Shown here piece by piece: positions 1 through 6,357 of a DNA stretch of 64,000 nt; position 1 is the stretch's first letter, and every line of letters starts with the position of its first letter. The notes under the pieces were generated by a model that was given only the letters and a program-made list of their open reading frames with translations, searched no databases and was not told the DNA's origin. The position numbers were made by a program, and so were the translations under genes. Origin of the DNA: Phycisphaerae bacterium (lineage in GTDB: Bacteria > Planctomycetota > Phycisphaerae > UBA1845 > Fen-1342); NCBI GenBank assembly GCA_028279405.1, contig JANQNU010000036.1:124001-188000 (forward strand), given 5' to 3'.

Positions 1-2
1 TG

Positions 3-1115
3 TTGTCCATCGACACGGGGGCGGGGGCGGCGACCCCCGCGGCCGCGCCAGCTGAAAAGGCCTCGGAAGCGGCGCCTCAAAAGGAGACAGCGCAGGGCTC
101 CAGCACTAACGGCGAGACCCGCCAGACAGCTCCGACTGCTGCAGCGACGGCGCCGGCCCCGGCAGCTCCAGCGCCGCGGCGTGGCGACGGTCCGGTGCCC
201 GCGGCCCCGGTGGTGCGCAAACTGGCGCGCGAGTTGGGGGTTGATATTGCGGCCGTGACCGGTTCGGGTCCACACGGACGAGTGCTCAAGGAGGACGTTG
301 AGCGCTACTCTCTGGGTCATCGGGGTGGGGCGCCGGCAGCGGGCGGCATGAGCGCGGGCGATGGCGACGCGGCGCTGATGGTGCCCACCGAGGCGCTTCC
401 CGACTTCAGCCAGTACGGGACGGTGCGACGCGAAGCGGTCTCTCAGATTCGTAAGACGATTGCGAAACAGATGACCCGTTCCTGGCTCGGCGTTCCGCGG
501 GTCACCCATGGTGAGCAGGTGGACATCTCCGACCTGGAGAAGAACCGCAAGCGCTACAATGAGAAGCTGAAAGAGGGGCAGTCGAAGCTCTCGGTGACGG
601 CGATCGTGATGAAGGCGGTTGCGGTCGCGATCGCGGAGCACCCGCAGTTCAACTGTAGCTTCGATGCGGCCAACAACGAGATCATCTACAAGGACTTCAT
701 CAACCTTGGCGTGGCGGTGGATGGTCCACGTGGGCTGGTTGTACCAGTCGTGAAGGATTGCCAGGCAAAGTCGCTGCCGCAGATCGCCGCCGACCTGTTG
801 ACGATGGCGGACAAGGTACGGAACAACAAGGTTCAGATTGCCGATATGCGCGGCGGCACCTTCACGATCACGAATGTCGGAGCGCTGGGCGGGACGTTCG
901 CGACGCCGATGGTCAACAGTCCCGAGGTGGCGATCCTGGGGATGGCCAAGGCATCGTGGGAGCCGAAGATCGTCGATGGTGAGATCAAGCCGCGGTTCAT
1001 GCTGCCGCTGTTCATGTCGTTCGACCATCGTGTGATCGACGGGGCCGACGCGGCTCGCTTCTGCAACGAAATCAAGGACATGCTGGAGAATCCCCTGCGG
1101 CTGCTCGGGGTTTGA
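3..1115 (+). CDS. 2-oxo-acid dehydrogenase complex E2 (dihydrolipoamide acyltransferase), 5' partial
   Basis: Acyltransferase core of a 2-oxo-acid dehydrogenase complex; it passes the acyl group from a lipoyl arm to CoA in the cytoplasm. The window opens inside the gene: the first in-frame TTG is at base 3, but no lipoyl domain is present, so the true start lies upstream. In order one sees an Ala/Pro-rich linker, a peripheral subunit-binding domain (about visible residues 66-102, ending GPHGRVLKEDVE) and the CoA acyltransferase domain (about 135-370) with the catalytic DHRVIDG motif (His342, Asp346). The E3 gene follows after a hairpin terminator, so E1 is expected just upstream. Pyruvate is the default substrate guess; this half of the protein does not settle it. 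Confidence 0.93.
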   Translation: MSIDTGAGAATPAAAPAEKASEAAPQKETAQGSSTNGETRQTAPTAAATAPAPAAPAPRRGDGPVPAAPVVRKLARELGVDIAAVTGSGPHGRVLKEDVERYSLGHRGGAPAAGGMSAGDGDAALMVPTEALPDFSQYGTVRREAVSQIRKTIAKQMTRSWLGVPRVTHGEQVDISDLEKNRKRYNEKLKEGQSKLSVTAIVMKAVAVAIAEHPQFNCSFDAANNEIIYKDFINLGVAVDGPRGLVVPVVKDCQAKSLPQIAADLLTMADKVRNNKVQIADMRGGTFTITNVGALGGTFATPMVNSPEVAILGMAKASWEPKIVDGEIKPRFMLPLFMSFDHRVIDGADAARFCNEIKDMLENPLRLLGV

Positions 1116-1130
1116 TCGGGTGAGAAGAAG

Positions 1131-1154
1131 GGCCGCTACGAGCGGCCTTTTTTT
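1131..1154 (+). terminator. Rho-independent terminator between E2 and E3
   Basis: Perfect 7-bp stem (GGCCGCT / AGCGGCC) with an ACG loop, followed by seven Ts. It lies 15 bases after the E2 stop and about 50 bases before the E3 ribosome binding site. It should end or attenuate the E2 transcript, so E3 may have separate or reduced expression. Confidence 0.85.
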
Positions 1155-1205
1155 GTCGCCGGAGCCAATTTCGGCATCGCAGTCAGACATTTGGAAAGGA
1201 CGCGC

Positions 1206-2618
1206 ATGGTCGTCGGAGAACTGACGGAAGAAACACAGTTGCTGGTCATCGGCGCCGGCCCCGGGGGGTACGTTGCGGCGTTCCGGGCGGCGGACCTCGG
1301 TCTCGAAGTGACGCTGGTCGACGCCGCTGAGTTGTTGGGCGGCGTGTGCTTGCGAGAGGGTTGTATCCCGTCGAAGGCGCTGCTGCACGTTTCGCACCTG
1401 ATCGAGAGTGCGTCGGAGGCGTCGTCGTTCGGCATCGGATTCAAGAAGCCGACGATTCAGGTCGAGAAGCTGCGCGATTGGAAACAATCGGTCGTCGACC
1501 GGCTGTGTGGCGGCGTCAAGTTGCTGGCGGGCAAGCGTAAGGTGCGGGTGATCCAGGGAAGGGCACAGTTCGAGGATTCGAAGACGGTCCGTATCGAAGG
1601 TGGCGAAGTTGCCCGCGTCAAGTTCAAGAACTGCATCATCGCCACGGGTTCGAGCATCAAGCACTTGCCGGAGTCGGTGATCCCGGCGGATTGCCGGATC
1701 GATTCGACTGAAGCGCTTGAACTGAAGGACATTCCCAAGTCGCTGCTGGTTGTGGGCGGCGGGTACATCGGGCTCGAACTGGGGCAGGTGTACGCCGGTC
1801 TGGGTTCGAAGGTAACGGTGGTGGAAGCGTTGGATCGCATCCTGATGGGGTGCGACGAGGATCTGGCGCGTCCGCTGATCGCTCGATTGCGCAAGCAGTT
1901 TGATGCGATCCACACGGGCGCGATGCTGGAGGGAGCCAAGCCGACGAACAAGGGCGTCGAGGTCAAGTTCAAGAAGGGGGCCGAGACGCAGAAGGTGATC
2001 GTCGACAAGGTGCTGGTCTCCGTGGGCCGGTCGCCGAATACGCAAGGGCTGGGGCTCGAGAACACCAAGGTGGTCGTCAACGATCGCGGCTTCATCGAGG
2101 TGGACGATCAGCGACGTACGGCGGACAAGCGGATCTTCGCAATCGGCGACGTGGCAGGTGACCCGATGCTGGCGCACAAGGCCAGCCGCGAGGGCATGGT
2201 GGCGGCCGAGGTCATTGCGGGGCAGTCCTCGACCTTTGACGTCCGCGCAATCCCGGCGGTCGTGTATACCAGCCCGGAGATCGCGTGGTGCGGCCTTACC
2301 GAAGCGGAAGCCAAGGCGCAGGGTAAGTCGGTCAAGGTCGGCAAGTTCCCGTGGGGCGCTTCGGGACGTGCGATCGCGATGGGCCGCACGGATGGCTTGA
2401 CCAAGATTCTCGCGGATGCCGAAACGAATCGGGTTCTGGGCGTAGGCATCACAGGTGAGCACGCCGGCGACTTGATCGCGGAGGCCGTGCTGGCGATCGA
2501 GATGGGCGCCACCGCCGAAGACCTGGCGTTGACGATCCACCCGCACCCGACCACGTCGGAGACGATCATGGAGGCGGCCGAGTCGTTGCTGGGTCACGCG
2601 ATTCACGTGTTGAAGTAG
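1206..2618 (+). CDS. lpdA: Dihydrolipoyl dehydrogenase (E3)
   Basis: FAD enzyme that reoxidises the lipoyl arm of E2 with NAD+. The start is set at ATG 1206 because GGAAAGGA (1193-1200) sits 5 bases upstream; an upstream in-frame TTG at 1191 would lie inside that site. The protein is 470 aa, normal for the family. Motifs: FAD-binding GAGPGGYVAAFRAADLG near the N-terminus, the redox disulfide CLREGC (Cys48 and Cys53), an NAD-binding GGGYIGLELG stretch, the second FAD contact FAIGDVAGDPMLAHKA, and the catalytic HPHPTTSE at the C-terminus. It follows E2, consistent with service in the same complex; bacterial E3 is often shared with other complexes. Two hairpins without T-tracts follow the gene. 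Confidence 0.95.
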   Translation: MVVGELTEETQLLVIGAGPGGYVAAFRAADLGLEVTLVDAAELLGGVCLREGCIPSKALLHVSHLIESASEASSFGIGFKKPTIQVEKLRDWKQSVVDRLCGGVKLLAGKRKVRVIQGRAQFEDSKTVRIEGGEVARVKFKNCIIATGSSIKHLPESVIPADCRIDSTEALELKDIPKSLLVVGGGYIGLELGQVYAGLGSKVTVVEALDRILMGCDEDLARPLIARLRKQFDAIHTGAMLEGAKPTNKGVEVKFKKGAETQKVIVDKVLVSVGRSPNTQGLGLENTKVVVNDRGFIEVDDQRRTADKRIFAIGDVAGDPMLAHKASREGMVAAEVIAGQSSTFDVRAIPAVVYTSPEIAWCGLTEAEAKAQGKSVKVGKFPWGASGRAIAMGRTDGLTKILADAETNRVLGVGITGEHAGDLIAEAVLAIEMGATAEDLALTIHPHPTTSETIMEAAESLLGHAIHVLK

Positions 2619-2660
2619 GCAGCAAGCTGCCTTGACCGGCAGTCGCCTAAGGCGACTGCC
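2617..2660. repeat. Two adjacent intergenic palindromes (members of dispersed families)
   Basis: First palindrome, 2617-2632: arms AGGCAGC / GCTGCCT with an AA loop, overlapping the lpdA stop codon. Second, 2638-2660: perfect 10-bp arms GGCAGTCGCC / GGCGACTGCC with a TAA loop. Neither has a T-tract. Both designs recur elsewhere with changed but still pairing arms: the AA-loop type at 24422, 48669 and 48808, and the GGCA...TGCC type at 6309, 48090, 53867 and 56885. They look like dispersed palindromic units rather than simple terminators. Confidence 0.7.
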
Positions 2661-2687
2661 CCGACCAGAGCGCGCGAGGGCATCTTC

Positions 2688-3569
2688 ATGATCGGGATCA
2701 TTGGTGGGACTGGGCTAGGCGAGGCGCTGCTGGGTGAGGCAACGGGCGGTGAGCACCGCGAGGTGGAGACGCCGTTCGGAAGACCGAGCGCGCCGATCCA
2801 GCTGGCGAACTGGCACGGGCTGGACATCGCGATTCTTGCGCGGCACGGGATCGGGCATCGGCTCAACCCGGCGCAAGTGCCGTATCGCGCCAACATCTAC
2901 GCGTTGAAACAGCTTGGCGTGACGCACATCCTGGCCAGTGGCGCCGTTGGTTCGCTTCGTGAGGAGCTACACCCGCGCGACATCGTGATCGTCGACCAGG
3001 TGATCGACAAGACGGTTCGTCGGACGCCGACGTTCTTCGATGATGACTTGGCGGTGCATGCTGAGTTCGCCGAGCCATACTGCCCCGCGTTGCGCGAAGT
3101 GCTCATTCGCGTGTCGGAGAAAATGGACTTCACGGTGCGCCCGAAGGGCACTTATGTGTGCATGGAGGGGCCCGCGTTCAGCACGGTGGCCGAGTCCCAC
3201 ATGCATCGCGGTTGGGGGGGCGATCTGATCGGCATGACCAGCATGCCCGAGGCCAAGCTTGCCCGCGAGGCAGAGATTGCATACGCCGCCGTCGCGCTGG
3301 TGACGGACTACGACTGCTGGAAGCCGCACGATCCGAACGTGCCGAAGCAGGCCCTTCTGGCCGAGATCATCGGGCATCTCAAGGCCGCGACGGCCAACGC
3401 CAATACGTTGATCCGGGCGGCGATCGAGCACTTCGCGTCCCATGACTTACCCCCGTCCGCGGCCCATCGGGCGCTCGATCTCGCGGTCTGGACAGCACGC
3501 GATCAGATCTCGCAGAAGACGCGCGACCGGTACGGCGTGCTGCTGGAGCGTTTCGTCGCCAGCCTCTAG
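2688..3569 (+). CDS. mtnP: S-methyl-5'-thioadenosine phosphorylase
   Basis: Splits methylthioadenosine with phosphate into adenine and methylthioribose-1-phosphate, the first step of methionine salvage. The ATG at 2688 has GAGGG a short distance upstream. The 293-residue protein has the purine phosphorylase family marks: the N-terminal phosphate loop GIIGGTGLGE, the middle segment ASGAVGSLREE, then CMEGPAFSTVAES and the substrate segment GMTSMPEA, followed by VTDYDCW whose Asp is expected to contact the adenine ring. The GMT and TDYD pair favours methylthioadenosine over guanosine or inosine. The last ~30 residues after the catalytic core are a helical tail. It lies 69 bases after lpdA on the same strand, but two hairpins intervene, so co-transcription is uncertain. 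Confidence 0.92.
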   Translation: MIGIIGGTGLGEALLGEATGGEHREVETPFGRPSAPIQLANWHGLDIAILARHGIGHRLNPAQVPYRANIYALKQLGVTHILASGAVGSLREELHPRDIVIVDQVIDKTVRRTPTFFDDDLAVHAEFAEPYCPALREVLIRVSEKMDFTVRPKGTYVCMEGPAFSTVAESHMHRGWGGDLIGMTSMPEAKLAREAEIAYAAVALVTDYDCWKPHDPNVPKQALLAEIIGHLKAATANANTLIRAAIEHFASHDLPPSAAHRALDLAVWTARDQISQKTRDRYGVLLERFVASL

Positions 3570-3929
3570 CCCCGCGGACCACATCACCACTTGCTGATAA
3601 TGGGCCCTCGCTCGTACCAGGTGCGCGCGCCACCGCGTGTTTGGGTTAGCGTCGTGCGCGCGGGCCCGATTCGCTGGTGCGCAGCGTTTGCGCAGCGGGT
3701 GCGGGCTGCTGACGGTGTGGTAGATGTTCCGTTCATTTGACTGCGGCATTTCTCTCAGCCGATTGGCGAGCGGGCCGATAGGAAATCACGAGGTCCTCCG
3801 TAACGACCCATCTTGCGAGGTGCGGTTTCGTCGTGGACGCGGCTCGTGTGCGCTCATGCGGGCGTGCCGTCGTCCGCTGCTGCCGCCAATGTCCGTGACT
3901 GGTATCTGGCCCCGAACTTGGAGTGCACG
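3570..3929. other. Intergenic region, no gene seen
   Basis: About 360 bases between mtnP and the acidic lipoprotein gene. A 69-codon open frame at 3724-3933 has no ribosome binding site and a composition like non-coding GC-rich DNA, so it is not called. Promoter elements for the lipoprotein gene are expected here, but no convincing -35/-10 pair was found. Confidence 0.5.
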
Positions 3930-5675
3930 ATGAAATTGTGGCTGCAACTGACCTTCGGAATGACCTTTCTGCTCGCGGCCTTGAGCCTGGGCGGGTGTCC
4001 GCCCACGACCGGCGGTTTCGGCGATGGGTTCGACGATGACATCGACATGAACGATGACATGAACGATGACGACTTCGATGACGAAGACGACGACGACATC
4101 GACGACGATGACATGGATGACTTCGGCGACGGGTTGGCGATCAGCGGGTCGGTAGGGGCAGAGCTGGCGGCGCGCCGTGCGACGCAACAAAATCTGGATG
4201 ACTCCGACGACGACACGCTCGATGATACAGTCGACGACACGCTCGATGATACTGAAGATCCCTTTGCGGGCGGCGACTTCGATCAGTTCCAGGTCGTTGC
4301 CCAGTCGGCCGACACGCTGAACGTCTACACCACGCTCACGGATGAGTTTGGTGAATTCGTTCTGGAGCTTCCGGAAGACGAAGAAGGCAGCCTGTTCATG
4401 ATCACGTTCCTCGGGTTCGACAGCCAGTCGCTGGGGACGGTGATCTTCGAGAACGACGGTGACATGGGCTTCACCGGTCTCGAGGTATTCGGAAACGTCG
4501 ACCTCGGTTCGCTCGACATTCCGTTGACGCCGGGCGCCGGTCCGGTCGTGCCGGGTGACGACGCCGACTTCACCGACGGTGAAATCGCGACGGACGTTTT
4601 CGCACGGTTGAACGAGGACGGTGCGCCGGTGGGTGCGGACAGCATCGGCAAGGGCGACGACTCGCAGACGGACGAGCCCAGCGACGATGAGCGGCAGCGC
4701 TGCGACGCTGACCGGGATGGTCTCATCGACCTGTTTGACGCCGACGACGATGGTAACGGGACGGTCGACGACTTCGACCCGAATCACACTGCGGTCGATC
4801 CGGCGATGGAAGACGGTGTGCGGCTCAACTTCTTCATGAATCTCAAAATCGGCGAGCAGGACGCTGCCATCTTCTTCCAGGGTGACGAGGACGGGATCGC
4901 TGACCTGCTGATGACCAAGACTGTGATCACTTTCGAGGTGCGTGCCGAAGAGAGCCTCACCAAGGAGATCACCGGCGTGCGCATCATCGGGCCGCCGGCA
5001 CCATCCGCCCCGTATCTGGAGACGGCCACCATCAACAACACGACGACCCTGTGGTCGGACGAGGGCTTTGAACTCGACATGGCTGGTGAGAATCACTTCC
5101 AGCAGTTCGTCGTCCCGAACGCCTTCATCAACGGTGGCGACACCTTCACTGCCGAGGTGACCTTCGACGACGGCACCACCGGCGTATACAACCGGATGAT
5201 CAACTACGTCTTCAAGAGTATTCCGAAGCTCGAGCAGTTCGGCTCGCCGGACGCCGTGACGCCGATCACCGGTCCGGACCCGATGCTTACCTTCGACGGG
5301 ACGAAGAGTCTGGTGCTCGAGTGGGCACCGCCGGTGGATGAGATGGGCAATCTGCTCGTCGACCTCGACTATCGGTTCGAGGTGTTCTTCTACGACGCCA
5401 ACAACATGCAGATCAACGGCATCGATGGCGAGGCCACCTGGCCGACGCCGCCGGCGAAGTGGGACGTCAACACCACCGCATTCAGCATCTCTGGACCCGA
5501 GTTGGCAACGCTCTCGGATGACAACACGCTGACCGTAGATCTTCCCCAGGAGATCTTCGTGGACACGGTCGAGACGACTGACGGTCCGGTCAATGTCAGT
5601 GCGTACAAGATCGACATCGCGTCGCAGAACAACGGCAATAACTCGGCGCTGATGCTCCAGTTCGAGAAGTTCTAG
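3930..5675 (+). CDS. Acidic, calcium-binding-like lipoprotein
   Basis: Putative exported lipoprotein of 581 aa. ATG 3930 is chosen because it starts a clean lipoprotein signal (MKLWLQLTF..., lipobox LGGC with Cys near residue 23); the frame is open further upstream but that part is not signal-like. Residues ~30-65 are almost all Asp, Glu, Asn and Met, followed by a second Asp-rich patch near residues 90-112. Around residues 254-280 there is a thrombospondin-type-3/EF-like calcium loop run (DADRDGLIDLFDADDDGNG). The rest appears to be beta-sandwich extracellular modules. No enzyme motif is seen. A strong terminator follows, so it is probably monocistronic. Calcium-dependent structure and surface location are inferences from composition. 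Confidence 0.75.
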   Translation: MKLWLQLTFGMTFLLAALSLGGCPPTTGGFGDGFDDDIDMNDDMNDDDFDDEDDDDIDDDDMDDFGDGLAISGSVGAELAARRATQQNLDDSDDDTLDDTVDDTLDDTEDPFAGGDFDQFQVVAQSADTLNVYTTLTDEFGEFVLELPEDEEGSLFMITFLGFDSQSLGTVIFENDGDMGFTGLEVFGNVDLGSLDIPLTPGAGPVVPGDDADFTDGEIATDVFARLNEDGAPVGADSIGKGDDSQTDEPSDDERQRCDADRDGLIDLFDADDDGNGTVDDFDPNHTAVDPAMEDGVRLNFFMNLKIGEQDAAIFFQGDEDGIADLLMTKTVITFEVRAEESLTKEITGVRIIGPPAPSAPYLETATINNTTTLWSDEGFELDMAGENHFQQFVVPNAFINGGDTFTAEVTFDDGTTGVYNRMINYVFKSIPKLEQFGSPDAVTPITGPDPMLTFDGTKSLVLEWAPPVDEMGNLLVDLDYRFEVFFYDANNMQINGIDGEATWPTPPAKWDVNTTAFSISGPELATLSDDNTLTVDLPQEIFVDTVETTDGPVNVSAYKIDIASQNNGNNSALMLQFEKF

Positions 5676-5733
5676 GTCGCGAACGAAGCGGAGTGCATTC
5701 GGCCCGGGGCTTGGTACCTCTGAATGCACGGGA

Positions 5734-5769
5734 GACCCGTACGGACCGCGCGTCCGTGCGGGTCTTTTT
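5734..5769 (+). terminator. Rho-independent terminator after the acidic lipoprotein gene
   Basis: A 12-bp stem (5734-5745 with 5753-5764, one G-T pair) and a 7-base loop are followed by TTTTTGTTT. It lies 59 bases after the stop codon. There is no T-tract on the other side, so it serves the plus strand only. Confidence 0.85.
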
Positions 5770-5771
5770 GT

Positions 5772-6245
5772 TTAGTCCATGAGCCATTTGTTCAGCCACA
5801 ACGCAACGACCACGAACAATACGATCAGGGCGCCGCTCAGACAGAGCAGCCACCACATGTTGCGATGTCTATTGCGCCGTTTGTCGATCGCCCAGTAGCC
5901 TGCTGCCACGACCGGTGCCGCCAGCATATACATCCCCATCCACCCGCAGGCGTCGACGGCATAGCCGCTCAGGCTCGTCACGAGCGGGCTGATCTCTTTC
6001 GGGTCATCGATCCAGGCGCGTGGGGGGTGGCCGAGTGTCGCCCACGCTGCGAGCCAGGATGCCAACATTAGTCCGATTGCGATGACGGGGAAGCATAGGA
6101 TGACCACGGCGGTCCAGAACAGGGGCGAGGACCGTCCGTACGATGCGAACGTCTCTTCGTCGTCGGGGTCGAATGCGCGCCCGCACTCGGGGCAGCGGGC
6201 CTGTTCCAAGCCGTCGAGTTGGTAGTCGCAGTCGAGGCAGTTCAC
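5772..6245 (-). CDS. Small membrane protein with N-terminal zinc ribbon
   Basis: 157-aa protein of unknown function, GTG start at 6245. The N-terminus (about residues 1-25) holds two Cys-x2-Cys pairs (CLDC and CPEC) that should form a zinc ribbon; three hydrophobic segments follow, one near residues 40-70 and two in the C-terminal half, separated by a polar loop. The ribbon-plus-membrane layout recurs in the gene at 28654-29382 of this window (CDKCGYSLRGL / CPECG). Such proteins are frequent in planctomycetes, but no role is established to my knowledge. It converges on the upstream lipoprotein gene. No enzyme motif is visible. Confidence 0.7.
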   Translation of the reverse strand: MNCLDCDYQLDGLEQARCPECGRAFDPDDEETFASYGRSSPLFWTAVVILCFPVIAIGLMLASWLAAWATLGHPPRAWIDDPKEISPLVTSLSGYAVDACGWMGMYMLAAPVVAAGYWAIDKRRNRHRNMWWLLCLSGALIVLFVVVALWLNKWLMD

Positions 6246-6308
6246 GTTTGCATTGTAGCCGTCCGACGGAGATTGGCGGTGTTTGGCGTAGCCGCGCGGC
6301 CCTGACGG

Positions 6309-6331
6309 GGCACGGGCGGTCTGCCCGTGCC
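6309..6331. repeat. Intergenic palindrome, GGCA...TGCC family
   Basis: Perfect 9-bp arms GGCACGGGC / GCCCGTGCC around a 5-base loop, between the stop of the 6358-9150 gene and the start of the zinc-ribbon gene. No T-tract follows on either strand. It shares outer ends and size with palindromes at 2638, 48090, 53867 and 56885. Confidence 0.65.
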
Positions 6332-6357
6332 CATGTCGGTTGACGGTGTCAGTGCGC

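Noticed and set aside
3786-5729. Long minus-strand open frame opposite the acidic lipoprotein gene
   Set aside because: It is rich in Val, Arg and Asp from the reverse reading of Asp codons, lacks a start signal and has no family motif; the plus strand has a lipobox and a terminator.
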